A stretch of 64,000 nt of DNA from Saccharibacillus qingshengii (GTDB lineage: Bacteria > Bacillota > Bacilli > Paenibacillales > Paenibacillaceae): contig NZ_JAAZWC010000023.1 of assembly GCF_013185195.1 (NCBI RefSeq), positions 21,320 through 85,319 of the forward strand, given 5' to 3'. The position numbers were made by a program, and so were the translations under genes. The stretch's first letter is position 1. Each line of letters begins with the position of its first letter. The notes beneath the pieces are model-generated. The model had not been told where the DNA came from and searched no databases. It saw only the letters and a program-made list of their open reading frames with translations. Positions 45,003 to 54,726 of this stretch are shown one piece after another.

Positions 45003-46733
45003 CTAGAGTCCTTTTCGATGATTTCTTCCGTGTACGGTCATCCGTTCCTTGATGCTGCAGACCTGATCCATCCGCTTGACGTAACGGCCTACGGTCGAAG
45101 CGGACACGCCGTAGCGGCGGCCCACTTCTTCGTAAGTCGAAGTTCCGTGACGAAGCTTGTCGGTCAAATAATCCAGCGCGGCGGCCCAGCCCTCGACGTA
45201 GGAGAGGACGGGAACATCCGGGTACAAGCGGCGCAGGAAATCGGTCCACAGCGCTTCGAGATCGCGCCGCATACTGAAGTCTCCCGGCGTGCAGGAAGCC
45301 CGAATCGAAGCATCCAGCACATCCTGCCAGCGCTTCTCCCAGACGGGAAGTTCCGCCGGTTCGCGGGAGAAGTTCGCCGCGCGCTCTTCTTCCTGCGCCG
45401 GCTCGAACTCTTCCGACCCGCTCTCGCCCAGGGCCGTGCGGGCCAGCTCGCGCAGAGAAGCCGATTCCTGTTCATTGTCCGCCAGTTCGCGCAGAACCGC
45501 CGTCATCTCCTCGTCCGCCAGAGGACGACAGGCCTGGAGGGCATGACGCTTGTCTTCTTCGCTGCCGGAGCGAAGGGTGCGGATCAGAGCGGCGCGAATC
45601 GCCGGCGAATCTTCCGGCAGCCGCTCTTCCCAGCGCCGCCACAATTCCGAACGGCGTACGGTTTCCAAGCGGTAATGGTAGCTGACCGGTTCATTGATCC
45701 CCGTGCTGCGCCACTCCGGCAGCCGGCTCAGGTAATAAGCCGCCGCTTCGGCGTCGGGATCGAGCTTCACCGCCGCTTTCCACAATTTCTCCGCGGCATC
45801 CGGTCTTGCACTGAGCAGAGCGGCTACGGCGCAGTAATGATGAAGCGAAGCGTCGCCGGACGCTTCTTCGGATGTCAGCAGCCGGCGGAAATGCCGATAG
45901 GCCGCTTCGTGCTCGCCCAGAATGCCGAGAGTCGTCGCCAGCTTGAAAGCATGTTCGCGGTGCAGCGGAACGACCGCCGCCAAACGCCGTGCGAGCTGCG
46001 AAGCTTCTTCCGCTCCAACCGGCCCGGAGTGCCGGCGGAAGATCGCCAGGTTGCACAGGCCGTGCAGATTGCCTTCATCGCGCTTCAATACGTCTTCCAC
46101 CGTCTTGAGAGCTTTGTCGGTCAGCCCCATATAATAATAGGCGAGCGCCAGATTGTTCGAAGCCGCCGCGAATTCCGGATACTCTTCAAGCAGTTCTTCC
46201 AGCAGATCCGCCGCTTCGGAGAACATGCCTTCTTCCAGCATCGTCCGAGCCCGGTCGTGCCGATCCGAACCCCGGCGCGCCAAGACGGTATGATCGCGGA
46301 TCTTGCGCTTCAACTCGACCTGCAGCAGATCGATCATCTCTTCCGCCTCATGGAGAAACTGTCCGGCCGCATCTTCTTCAAGATACTTCACCAGCGCTTC
46401 TTCGGCTTCTTCGAACCGTTCCATATTGGCGAAGTTGTTGGCCATATAAAAGCGGCATTCCGTCATCGAAGGGTCGACCTGTTCGAGCACATGCAGCAGC
46501 ACGGCGTTCGATTCTTCATAGTCGCCCATCTCTGATAATATACCCGCCATATTGCAATGATTCACCGGATTATCCGGTTTGAGTTCAACGGATTTGCGAA
46601 AATATTTCAACGCCTTGTCATATTGGTAGCGATCCAGCGCGCGGACGGCTCTTTCGAAAAAAAAGCTTTCGTCCATCGATAAAGAAACCACATTGGTCCG
46701 CGGCTTCTCTTCACGCCGATAGTTCCCGTTCAC
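45003..46733 (-). CDS. TPR protein with C-terminal HTH (YvcD-like)
   Basis: 576 residues; GTG start with GGGGG 10 nt upstream. Residues about 20-340 hold many tetratricopeptide helices (ALDRYQYDKALKYFRKSVELKPDNP, AASNNLALAYYYMGLTDKALKTVEDVL). Residues about 540-565 read YEEVGRRYGVSASTVGRYVKRM, a sequence-independent HTH. The order TPR-trxB matches Bacillus yvcD-trxB. Perhaps a scaffold or regulator; no enzyme motif is seen. Confidence 0.85.
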   Translation of the reverse strand: MNGNYRREEKPRTNVVSLSMDESFFFERAVRALDRYQYDKALKYFRKSVELKPDNPVNHCNMAGILSEMGDYEESNAVLLHVLEQVDPSMTECRFYMANNFANMERFEEAEEALVKYLEEDAAGQFLHEAEEMIDLLQVELKRKIRDHTVLARRGSDRHDRARTMLEEGMFSEAADLLEELLEEYPEFAAASNNLALAYYYMGLTDKALKTVEDVLKRDEGNLHGLCNLAIFRRHSGPVGAEEASQLARRLAAVVPLHREHAFKLATTLGILGEHEAAYRHFRRLLTSEEASGDASLHHYCAVAALLSARPDAAEKLWKAAVKLDPDAEAAAYYLSRLPEWRSTGINEPVSYHYRLETVRRSELWRRWEERLPEDSPAIRAALIRTLRSGSEEDKRHALQACRPLADEEMTAVLRELADNEQESASLRELARTALGESGSEEFEPAQEEERAANFSREPAELPVWEKRWQDVLDASIRASCTPGDFSMRRDLEALWTDFLRRLYPDVPVLSYVEGWAAALDYLTDKLRHGTSTYEEVGRRYGVSASTVGRYVKRMDQVCSIKERMTVHGRNHRKGL

Positions 46734-46868
46734 CTGAGCAAGGCCCCCTTTGTTAACTGCTTAAAATCGAATAGCGAAATCAGTATACCATAATTACCCG
46801 GTCCCTCCCAACAAAAGGGCCGCCGTGTCGGGACCTTCGCCGGATACCCGACTCCGAAAAACCATCGA

Positions 46869-47816
46869 TTAAATGCCGGAGTCGCTGAACAGCGTCGCAA
46901 GCGAGCCGCCTTCCAGGATGATATGAATAGCCCGGGCCAGCATCGGAGCGACCGGAAGCACCGTAAATCGTTCCGAATGTTCTTCGGGCAGCGCGATCGA
47001 ATCGGTGATGATGACTTCCTGAATACTCGGATGATCCAGCCGCTGCAGCGCTCCGTCGGAAAATACGGCGTGCGTAGCGCAGACGATCGGGTCTTTGGCA
47101 TTGCGTTCTTTGAGTCCTTCGACGACCTTGAGAATCGTAGAACCGGTATCGATCAGATCTTCCATAATGATCGGAGTCCGCCCTTCGACGTCGCCAATTA
47201 CATGGGTAATCATCGCTTCGTTATGAGCCGGACGCTTTTTGAGCATGATCGCGACCGGAGAATCGAGGCGGTTTGCCAATTTCTCGGCAAGCTTCGCCCG
47301 TCCCGCATCCGGGGAAACGACTACCGGATCGGTAATATTCTTGCTGCGCAGGTAATCGGCAATCAGATCCAACGTAGTCAGATGATCGACCGGAATATTG
47401 AAGAACCCTTGAATGGCGGCGGCATGCAGTTCGATCGTCACGACGCGGGTCGCACCTGTCGTTGTGAGCACATCCGCTACCATCTTGGCCGAGATCGGCT
47501 CGCGCGGAGCGGCTTTGCGCTCCTGCCGGGCATATCCGTAATAAGGAATGACGACATTTACCGTACGTGCCGAAGCCCGCTTGGCCGCGTCGATCATCAC
47601 CAGCAGTTCAACGAAATGTTCGTTGATCGGGTGGGACAGCGACTGAACCAGAAAAACATCCAGGTTGCGGATACTTTCCTCGTAATGAACATAACTCTCG
47701 CCGCTTTTGAACTTGGTCAGTTTGACTTTGCCGGGCGTAACGCCCAGATCTTCGCAGATCCGGTCCACCAGACCCGGATTGGAAGATCCTGAAAATACAC
47801 GCATCCTGTGCTGCAT
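46869..47816 (-). CDS. prs: Ribose-phosphate pyrophosphokinase, divergent form
   Basis: 315 residues from the ATG at 47816 (GGGAGG 5 nt upstream). Makes PRPP from ribose-5-phosphate and ATP. GYARQERKAAPREPISAK is the catalytic loop. The PRPP motif reads EDLIDTGST instead of the usual DDIIDTAGT, and the ribose-5-phosphate region reads SPDAGRAKLAEK instead of SPDHGGVTRAR. These differences suggest a paralogue, with a canonical prs elsewhere. PRPP feeds the his genes upstream on the same strand. Confidence 0.88.
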   Translation of the reverse strand: MQHRMRVFSGSSNPGLVDRICEDLGVTPGKVKLTKFKSGESYVHYEESIRNLDVFLVQSLSHPINEHFVELLVMIDAAKRASARTVNVVIPYYGYARQERKAAPREPISAKMVADVLTTTGATRVVTIELHAAAIQGFFNIPVDHLTTLDLIADYLRSKNITDPVVVSPDAGRAKLAEKLANRLDSPVAIMLKKRPAHNEAMITHVIGDVEGRTPIIMEDLIDTGSTILKVVEGLKERNAKDPIVCATHAVFSDGALQRLDHPSIQEVIITDSIALPEEHSERFTVLPVAPMLARAIHIILEGGSLATLFSDSGI

Positions 47817-47908
47817 GGCACCCTCCCGCATCTTTTTGATTAAACCGCGACGCAGACAGCGGCGCGGCGAATTGAACCCATTTGTTCTTTTCACCTTAAC
47901 CTGCCTTG

Positions 47909-47936
47909 ATTATACCCCAATCGAAGGAGAGGCAAA
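47909..47936 (-). promoter_or_regulatory. Promoter of prs
   Basis: TTTGCC, 16-nt spacer, TATAAT on the minus strand, about 90 bp before the start. Confidence 0.6.
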
Positions 47937-47939
47937 AGC

Positions 47940-47964
47940 AAAGAGACGCCGAAACCGGCGTCTC
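47940..47964 (-). terminator. Terminator of hisJ
   Basis: GAGACGCCG, 4-nt loop, CGGCGTCTC then CTTTG on the minus strand; the T-run is weak. Confidence 0.65.
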
Positions 47965-47971
47965 CCCCGTT

Positions 47972-48796
47972 TTATTCCGTTAAAGCGATCATCGTCCGCG
48001 CCCGGCGATCGAATGTCGCCACTTGGCGTACACCGAGCGCAAGCAGCTGCGCACGGGCTTTATCCAGGTTCTCGGACAGCTTCGCCGGATCGTGCGCATC
48101 GGATCCGAGCGTCAGCGGAATGCCGAGCGCAAGTGCGCGCCGAAGCAGATTTTCCGACGGGAACATTTCCGCGCACGGCTTGGTCAGTCCCGAAGCGTTG
48201 AGCTCCATCACGATGTCGCTGGCCGCGATGCGGCTCAGCGCGGCGTTCTCCAGCGCTTCTTGCTCCGCGGACTGCTCCGGAGCGGGTCCGTACCCGAACC
48301 GCTTGATGACATCGAAATGACCGACGATATCGTAGAATCCGGTCTCCACCGCACGGCCGACCGCCTCGTAATACGTGCGGTAGACGTCAAGCGGTTCCCG
48401 TCCTTCCCATCCGGCCGTCTGCCGGAAATCGGTCACATCCCATTCGCCGAGAAAATGGACGGATCCGATAACGTAATCCCACGGGTAAGCATCGACGATT
48501 CGCTTAATCTCGTCTTCGTATCCTTCGATATAATCGCCTTCGAGTCCCAGCTTGATGTCGATTTGGTCCCGGTATTTTTGCTTCAAAGCCAGAACTTCCT
48601 CGACGTAACGCGGCAGCTCGTCCATCGGCATCGCCATTTCCGGATAATACTTTGCCGGATCGACATGGATCAGCGGCATATGGTCCGACAAGCCGAGCTG
48701 TCCCAAGCCAAGCTCGATGCCGCGCTGCACGTACTGCTCCAGCTTGCCGACGGCATGACCGCAGCGTTCGTGATGCGTATGGTAATCGATCCGCAT
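47972..48796 (-). CDS. hisJ: Histidinol-phosphatase, PHP type
   Basis: 274 residues. PHP metal ligands: DYHTHHERCGHA at the start, GLSDHMPL, EGDY, GSVHFL, HFD and the DAHDP near the end. Removes phosphate from histidinol phosphate. It lies after hisIE on the same strand, fitting the pathway. Weak terminator after it. Confidence 0.93.
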   Translation of the reverse strand: MRIDYHTHHERCGHAVGKLEQYVQRGIELGLGQLGLSDHMPLIHVDPAKYYPEMAMPMDELPRYVEEVLALKQKYRDQIDIKLGLEGDYIEGYEDEIKRIVDAYPWDYVIGSVHFLGEWDVTDFRQTAGWEGREPLDVYRTYYEAVGRAVETGFYDIVGHFDVIKRFGYGPAPEQSAEQEALENAALSRIAASDIVMELNASGLTKPCAEMFPSENLLRRALALGIPLTLGSDAHDPAKLSENLDKARAQLLALGVRQVATFDRRARTMIALTE

Positions 48797-49008
48797 AAGA
48801 TTCTCTCCTCTCGCTTGTCCAATAGAAAAGGCGGACCGTCCCGGCTGCCCTGCCGGTTGTCCGCCGCTTTGATCTGCCGCTCTGCCCAGATGCGGGCCTC
48901 CGTCCTGCTTCGAACGAACCCCCGTCGACCAGGCCCCGGGCCAGCAGGTCGGCCGGATCGATCGGGTCCACCCGGTCCGATCCTGGGCGTCCGGCCAGCT
49001 GAATCCGG

Positions 49009-49791
49009 TCAGTCCCGGCGCGGGCGTTCGTGCCGGCGTGCCAGCTCGTCCATGATCTCGTCCAGCGGCAGCTTGCGCTCCTGCAGCAGCACGAGCAGAT
49101 GATAGATCAGATCGCTCACTTCGAGGCGGAGTTCGGCGTTGTCGCCGTTCTTGGCCGCGATGATCGACTCCGCCGTTTCTTCGCCGACTTTTTTGAGAAT
49201 CTTGTCGATCCCTTTTTCGAACAAATAAGTCGTATACGCGCCTTCCGGCCGTTCGCGGTCGCGCTCGGCGATGATGCCTTCCAGCTCGCCCAGCACGTCG
49301 AAACGCCCGGCCGATCCTTGTGCTCCGGCAGGAGCCGCCGATGTCTGCGCGAATTCCGGCTCCGAACCGAGCACGCGCTCGCTTTCCGCTCCGGCTCCGA
49401 TCGCGTCAACTCCGACCGCTTCGGCCGCTGCGCCTGCAAGTTCGGCTTTGTTGAAGAAGCAGCTCACCCGTCCCGTGTGGCAGGCCGGCCCGGCCGGCAG
49501 AACGCCAACCAACAGCGCGTCGCCGTCACAATCGTAGCTCAGCGAGACGATCCGCTGCACGTTGCCGGATGTCGCGCCTTTGTGCCAGAATTCCTGCCGC
49601 GAACGGCTCCAGAACCACGTCTCGCCCGATTCGATCGAGCGGCGCAGCGATTCTTCGTTCATGTAGGCGAGCGTCAGCACTTCCTTGCTCTGCGCGTCCT
49701 GCACGATTGCCGGAGCCAGTCCCTGCGCGTCCCATTTGACCTGTCCCGCAAACTGCTCGGGCGGGACGGTCACATCGTTTTGTCTATTCAT
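49009..49791 (-). CDS. hisI: Bifunctional phosphoribosyl-AMP cyclohydrolase / phosphoribosyl-ATP pyrophosphatase
   Basis: 260 residues (HisIE). ATG overlaps the hisF stop (ATGA), so coupled. Residues 1-125: cyclohydrolase with [20 protein letters not shown] and C-x-T-G-R-x-S-C zinc ligands. Residues about 170-260: pyrophosphatase helices ([31 protein letters not shown]). An Ala/Gly-rich linker of about 45 residues joins them, longer than usual. Confidence 0.96.
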   Translation of the reverse strand: MNRQNDVTVPPEQFAGQVKWDAQGLAPAIVQDAQSKEVLTLAYMNEESLRRSIESGETWFWSRSRQEFWHKGATSGNVQRIVSLSYDCDGDALLVGVLPAGPACHTGRVSCFFNKAELAGAAAEAVGVDAIGAGAESERVLGSEPEFAQTSAAPAGAQGSAGRFDVLGELEGIIAERDRERPEGAYTTYLFEKGIDKILKKVGEETAESIIAAKNGDNAELRLEVSDLIYHLLVLLQERKLPLDEIMDELARRHERPRRD

Positions 49792-50546
49792 CTGATTTCG
49801 ACTCCTTTTTGCTTCAATTGATTCTTCAAGTCCGGAATCGCGATTTCTTTGTAATGGAAAATGGTCGCCGCAAGCCCCGCATCCGCCGTGCCTTCCGTGA
49901 ACACGTCGTAGAAATGCTCCGAAGTGCCCGCTCCGCCCGAAGCGATGACCGGCACCGACACTTCGCGGCAGACCGCGCGCGTAAGCTTGAGGTCGAAGCC
50001 GTCTTTGGTGCCGTCCGCATCCATGCTCGTCAGCAGGATTTCGCCCGCTCCGAGCGATTCGGCGCGCCGCACCCATTCCAGCGCGCGAATGCCGGTCGGT
50101 TTGCGCCCGCCGTGCGTGTACACTTCCCATTCTTCCCACTCCGCATTGTACTTGGCGTCCACCGCCAGCACGATGCACTGCGAACCGAAACGGCGCGCGC
50201 CTTCGGCAATCAGCTCGGGACGCAGGACCGCCGCCGTGTTGACCGCCGTTTTGTCGGCGCCCGCGCGCAGGATCCGCTTCATGTCGTCCACCTGCGAGAT
50301 GCCGCCTCCGACCGTGAACGGGATCGTGATCTCTCCCGCCGTCTGGCGCACCACCTCGACCATCGTGGCCCGTCCTTCGACCGACGCCGAAATATCGAGG
50401 AAGACGAGTTCGTCCGCGCCTTCCCGGTCATAGACCGAAGCCAGTTCGACCGGATCGCCGGCATCGCGCAGATTGACGAAATTGACTCCTTTGACTACGC
50501 GTCCGTCCTTGACGTCCAGACACGGAATAATTCGTTTCGCGAGCAT
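49788..50546 (-). CDS. hisF: Imidazole glycerol phosphate synthase subunit HisF
   Basis: 252 residues, normal length. [12 protein letters not shown] near the start with catalytic Asp11, [34 protein letters not shown] near the end. Cyclase subunit using ammonia from HisH. Overlaps hisIE. Confidence 0.97.
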   Translation of the reverse strand: MLAKRIIPCLDVKDGRVVKGVNFVNLRDAGDPVELASVYDREGADELVFLDISASVEGRATMVEVVRQTAGEITIPFTVGGGISQVDDMKRILRAGADKTAVNTAAVLRPELIAEGARRFGSQCIVLAVDAKYNAEWEEWEVYTHGGRKPTGIRALEWVRRAESLGAGEILLTSMDADGTKDGFDLKLTRAVCREVSVPVIASGGAGTSEHFYDVFTEGTADAGLAATIFHYKEIAIPDLKNQLKQKGVEIR

Positions 50547-50591
50547 ACGGCTCCTCCTTTCGACTCCAGTTTTTTTAAAATTCCGATCTGC

Positions 50592-51326
50592 TTAACGTCC
50601 GACCGCCTGCAGCGCCGCCGCCAGGTCGATACTGCCCGTATACAGCGCTTTGCCGACGATTGCTCCGCCGATACCGTCCGCCGCATGAGCCGCGAGGCGC
50701 TCCAGATCGGCCTGCACGCTTACTCCGCCCGAGGCGATCACCGTTTTGCCCGAAGCTTTGGCCAGGCTCAGAATCGCTTCCACGTTGGGTCCCTGCATCA
50801 TGCCGTCGCGCGAAATATCGGTGAAGATGAATGTCTCCGCGCCTTTGGCCGCCAGTTCCTTCGCCAAATCTTCCGCACGCACTTCCGACGTTTCCAGCCA
50901 GCCTCTCGTCGCCACGAAGCCGTTTCTCGCGTCGATTCCGATCGCAGCGCGGTCTCCGTATTCGGCCAGCACTTTTTCCGTGAAGACTTTGTCTTCGATC
51001 GCCGCCGTGCCCAGGATGACCCGGCTCACGCCGAGCGACAGCAGCAGACGCACATCTTCGAACGTGCGCAGGCCGCCGCCGATCTGAACAGGCACGTTCA
51101 GCGCCGACGCGATGCTGCCGATCAGTTCATGGTTGACCGGACGACCCGCTTTGGCTCCGTCGAGATCGACCAGGTGGACGTACTGCCCGCCGAGACTTTC
51201 CCACTGCTTCGCCGCATCCAGCGGGCTTTCGTTGAATACCGTCTCCTGGTCGTAATCGCCCTGCAGCAGCCGCACGCATTTGCCGCCGCGAATATCGATT
51301 GCCGGATAAATCGTAAATGCCGTCAT
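50592..51326 (-). CDS. hisA: ProFAR isomerase HisA
   Basis: 244 residues from the ATG at 51326 (MTAFTIYPAIDIRGGKCVRL) with AAAGGAG 8 nt upstream. Catalytic Asp8 in PAIDIRGG and Asp in TDISRDGMMQG; twin phosphate sites GGGLRT and ASGGVS. Confidence 0.97.
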   Translation of the reverse strand: MTAFTIYPAIDIRGGKCVRLLQGDYDQETVFNESPLDAAKQWESLGGQYVHLVDLDGAKAGRPVNHELIGSIASALNVPVQIGGGLRTFEDVRLLLSLGVSRVILGTAAIEDKVFTEKVLAEYGDRAAIGIDARNGFVATRGWLETSEVRAEDLAKELAAKGAETFIFTDISRDGMMQGPNVEAILSLAKASGKTVIASGGVSVQADLERLAAHAADGIGGAIVGKALYTGSIDLAAALQAVGR

Positions 51327-51375
51327 CGTCAGCTCTCCTTTTTCCTTCATATGCTTGTCAAAAAAGCTCGTCCGG

Positions 51376-52002
51376 TCAGATCTTTGCCGATCCCTCGGAC
51401 AGCTTCAGGAAATTCCGCAGCAGGTTCATGCCCAGTTCCCCGCTTTTTTCCGGGTGGAACTGCATGCCGTAGACGTGATCCCGGCCCACGATCGCCGTAA
51501 CCGGCAGCCCGTAGTCCGCCGACGCGATCAGATCGCTCGGCTCGCCCAGTTCCACATGGTACGAATGGACGAAGTAGACATGCCCTTCTTCCAGTCCGCC
51601 GAGCAGCGGTTCCCCGCTTCGCGTGAAGTCCAGCCGATTCCAGCCCATATGCGGCACTTTGAACTCTCCGCTTGGGAAGCGCACCGCGCGTCCCTGCAGC
51701 AGCCCGAGGCCTTCGTGGTCGCCGTGTTCCGCGCTTCCGTCGAACAGAAGCTGCATGCCGAGGCAGATGCCGAGCAGCGGACGGCCTTCGCCCGCGGCGC
51801 GGCGCATGACGAGGTCAAGGCCGGTGTCGCGCAGATGGCTCATGGCGTCGCCGAACGCGCCCACTCCGGGCAGCAGCACGCTGGAAGCGCGCATGATCTC
51901 GACTTCGTCGCCGGTAATCAGGTACTCGTATCCGAGCCGCTCCACCGCTTTGCTGACGCTGTGCAGATTGCCCATGCCGTAGTCGACGATCGCGACGGTC
52001 AT
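51376..52002 (-). CDS. hisH: Imidazole glycerol phosphate synthase glutaminase HisH
   Basis: 208 residues. Start MTVAIVDYGMGNLHSV; GICLGMQLLF with the nucleophilic Cys; FHPEKSG with the catalytic His and Glu. Supplies ammonia to HisF. Confidence 0.97.
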   Translation of the reverse strand: MTVAIVDYGMGNLHSVSKAVERLGYEYLITGDEVEIMRASSVLLPGVGAFGDAMSHLRDTGLDLVMRRAAGEGRPLLGICLGMQLLFDGSAEHGDHEGLGLLQGRAVRFPSGEFKVPHMGWNRLDFTRSGEPLLGGLEEGHVYFVHSYHVELGEPSDLIASADYGLPVTAIVGRDHVYGMQFHPEKSGELGMNLLRNFLKLSEGSAKI

Positions 52003-52003
52003 G

Positions 52004-52612
52004 TTACAGCACTCCCTTCGTCGAGGGCACCCCGGTCACGCGCGGATCGATCGAAGTCGCTTCGTCGAGCGCACGTCCGAGCGCCTTGAACACCGCTTCG
52101 ATCATATGGTGGGTGTTGCGGCCGTAGTGCACGATGACGTGCAGCGTGATCCGCGATTCCAGCGCGAACTTCCACAGGAACTCATGCACCATCTCCGTGG
52201 AAAAAGTACCGACCAGATTGGACGGATACTCCGCGCGGTATTCGAAATGAGGGCGTCCGCTTATATCGATGATAACCTGGGCAAGCGCTTCGTCCATCGG
52301 AACGAACACGCTGGCGTAGCGCTTGATGCCGCGTTTGTCGCCGAGCGATTCCAGCAGCGTTCCGCCCAGGCAGATACCGATATCTTCGACCGTGTGGTGA
52401 TCGTCGATATCGATGTCCCCGTCCGCGTCGACGTTCAGGTCGAATTGGCCGTGCTTCGCGAACAGGTCGAGCATATGGTTGAGAAAAGGAACCCCCGTCG
52501 AAATTTCCGATATGCCGGTTCCGTCGATTCCGAACGACAGCTTGATGTCCGTCTCGTTCGTTTTGCGCGCGATGCTTGCGCTCCGCGCTCCTGCCTGATT
52601 GGCTTCCGTCAT
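52004..52612 (-). CDS. hisB: Imidazoleglycerol-phosphate dehydratase
   Basis: 202 residues. HMLDLFAKHGQFDL and DDHHTVEDIGICLG, RPHFEY, then ALESRITLHVIVHYGRNTHHMIEAVFKALGRAL (C-terminal metal-binding half). The ATG overlaps the hisD stop by the ATGA pattern. Confidence 0.97.
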   Translation of the reverse strand: MTEANQAGARSASIARKTNETDIKLSFGIDGTGISEISTGVPFLNHMLDLFAKHGQFDLNVDADGDIDIDDHHTVEDIGICLGGTLLESLGDKRGIKRYASVFVPMDEALAQVIIDISGRPHFEYRAEYPSNLVGTFSTEMVHEFLWKFALESRITLHVIVHYGRNTHHMIEAVFKALGRALDEATSIDPRVTGVPSTKGVL

Positions 52613-53931
52613 CCCTGTATCCCCGCTTTCTCGTCTGTTGAATTCGGCGTGCCTTCTTTGTTTACCCGCACTTCGATCGCGCGGGCGTGGCCTTCCAGTC
52701 CTTCCCGGCGTGCCAGCTCCATGATCGTCGCGGCATTGGCGAGAAGCGCCTCCTTGCTGTATTGGATCAAACTCGATTTTTTGATAAAATCGTCCACGTC
52801 GACCGGCGAAGCGAACCGCGCCGTGCCGTTCGTCGGAATGATATGGTTCGGTCCGGCGAAGTAATCGCCGACCGGCTCCGAACTGTACGGACCGAGGAAG
52901 ATCGCCCCCGCGTTCTCGATCAGACCCAGGTAATCGACCGGATTCTGCACCATCACTTCCAGATGTTCCGGCGCCAGCCGGTTCACCACGGCGATGCCTG
53001 CTTCGAGGCTCTCGGTTACGATAATCGCGCCGTAGTTTTCGATCGAAGCCCGCGCGATATTCTCGCGCGGCAGCAGCGACAGCTGGCGTTCCACTTCGGC
53101 CGAGACGTATTCCGCCAGACGCTGCGACGTCGTCACGAGAATGGCCGAAGCCAGTTCGTCGTGCTCCGCCTGCGACAGCAGGTCGGCCGCCACATATTCC
53201 GGATCCGCCGTCTCGTCCGCCAGGACGACGATCTCGCTTGGTCCGGCCAGGCTGTCGATATCGACCAGCCCGTACACTTCGCGCTTGGCCAGCGCGACGT
53301 AGATATTGCCCGGCCCGCAGATCTTGTCGACCCGCTCGATACTGTCCGTGCCATAGGCGAGCGCCGCGATCGCCTGCGCGCCGCCGACACGGTACATCTC
53401 GGTCACGCCCGCTTCCGCGGCTGCGACGAGAATGTACGGGTCGATCCCTTCGCGGCCGCCCGTTGCCGGCGGCGTGACCATGACGATCTCCGGCACGCCC
53501 GCCACCTGGGCGGGAATGACGTTCATCAGCACGGAAGACGGATAGGCGGCTTTGCCGCCCGGCACGTAGACGCCTACCCGGCGCAGCGGCCGGATAATCT
53601 GTCCCAGCAGGCTGCCGTCCGGCTGCAGGTCCATCCAGGAGTTGCGCTTCTGCCGTTCGTGGAAAGCACGGATATTCGCGGCCGCCGCCGCGATCGCTTC
53701 GATAAAGGACGGCTCGACCCGGCTGTAGGCCGCCTGCAGCTCCGCGTCCGTAACGCGCAGCTGCGAAGCTTCGAGCTTCGTCCGGTCAAGGCTCTCCGTA
53801 TAACGCAGCAGCGCCGCGTCGCCTTCCGACTTGATGTCGCCGACGATCCGCTTGACGATCGCGACCTGCTCTTCCGAACCGTATTCCACGTCCCGGCGCA
53901 GATCGAACTGTTCCGCCTGTACGATCTTCAT
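52609..53931 (-). CDS. hisD: Histidinol dehydrogenase
   Basis: 440 residues from the ATG at 53931 with GGAGG 7 nt upstream. YVPGGKAAYPSSVLMNVIPA, GGAQAIAALAYGT, DSLAGPSEIVVLAD, AEHDELASAI zinc region, and the C-terminal NHIIPTNGTARFASPV. Oxidises histidinol to histidine in two NAD-dependent steps. Confidence 0.97.
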   Translation of the reverse strand: MKIVQAEQFDLRRDVEYGSEEQVAIVKRIVGDIKSEGDAALLRYTESLDRTKLEASQLRVTDAELQAAYSRVEPSFIEAIAAAAANIRAFHERQKRNSWMDLQPDGSLLGQIIRPLRRVGVYVPGGKAAYPSSVLMNVIPAQVAGVPEIVMVTPPATGGREGIDPYILVAAAEAGVTEMYRVGGAQAIAALAYGTDSIERVDKICGPGNIYVALAKREVYGLVDIDSLAGPSEIVVLADETADPEYVAADLLSQAEHDELASAILVTTSQRLAEYVSAEVERQLSLLPRENIARASIENYGAIIVTESLEAGIAVVNRLAPEHLEVMVQNPVDYLGLIENAGAIFLGPYSSEPVGDYFAGPNHIIPTNGTARFASPVDVDDFIKKSSLIQYSKEALLANAATIMELARREGLEGHARAIEVRVNKEGTPNSTDEKAGIQG

Positions 53932-53962
53932 GGTTGTTCCTCCCGCTTCTTCATTGTCCGTT

Positions 53963-54607
53963 CTATGCCTTGGCCGCTCCGGCACCCGGCATGACTTTCT
54001 CCAGCTTGTCGCACAGCTGCTGGATCGCGTCGTTCTTCATCCGGTAGCTGACCCGGTTCGCGATCAAGCGGCTCGTAATGCCGAAGATGCTCTCCAGTTC
54101 CACCAGTCCGTTATCCTTGAGCGTCTGTCCCGTCTCGACCATATCGACGATCCGGTCGGCCAGGCCGATCAGCGGCGCCAGCTCGATCGAGCCGTTCAGC
54201 TTGATCACTTCGACCTGCTCGCCCTGCTCGCGGAAATAACGCGCCGCCACGTTCGGATACTTGGTCGCCACCCGCAGATGGATACCCGGCTGCCGATCCG
54301 GCAGCGCGATCACCGACATGCGGCAGCGGGCGATGCCCAGATCCAGCAGTTCGTACACGTCGCGGTTTTCTTCGAGCAGCACGTCCTTGCCGACGATTCC
54401 GATGTCGGCTACGCCGTATTCGACATAAGTCGGTACGTCGACCGGCTTCGCCATAATGAATTCCATATTCGCTTCCGGAATCGGAATGACCAGCCGGCGC
54501 GAGTCATCCACATCGTCCGGAATGACGATGCCCGCTTCGCGGAACAGCTGCGCGGCTTTTTTGTAGATGCGGCCTTTCGGCATTGCCACTTTCAGCACTT
54601 CTCCCAT
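53963..54607 (-). CDS. hisG: ATP phosphoribosyltransferase, short (HisZ-dependent) form
   Basis: 214 residues, the short HisG_S type that needs HisZ. Start [30 protein letters not shown], and [19 protein letters not shown] (PRPP site). Commits ATP and PRPP to the pathway. Fits hisZ just upstream. Confidence 0.97.
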   Translation of the reverse strand: MGEVLKVAMPKGRIYKKAAQLFREAGIVIPDDVDDSRRLVIPIPEANMEFIMAKPVDVPTYVEYGVADIGIVGKDVLLEENRDVYELLDLGIARCRMSVIALPDRQPGIHLRVATKYPNVAARYFREQGEQVEVIKLNGSIELAPLIGLADRIVDMVETGQTLKDNGLVELESIFGITSRLIANRVSYRMKNDAIQQLCDKLEKVMPGAGAAKA

Positions 54608-54726
54608 GCTTCTCTCCTCCTCTTGTCCAAGGTTGTGTTTCTATAAGCATCCGGTTGCCGTCTGCGACGATCTTTCCGGTTTTATTTACATGAAGCCGCT
54701 TTGCGGCAGGGACTGCCGCCTCCCGC

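Noticed and set aside
43947..46535. 862-codon plus-strand frame opposite trxB and the TPR gene
   Set aside because: Mirror of GC-rich minus-strand genes that are clearly real; no ribosome site or family features.
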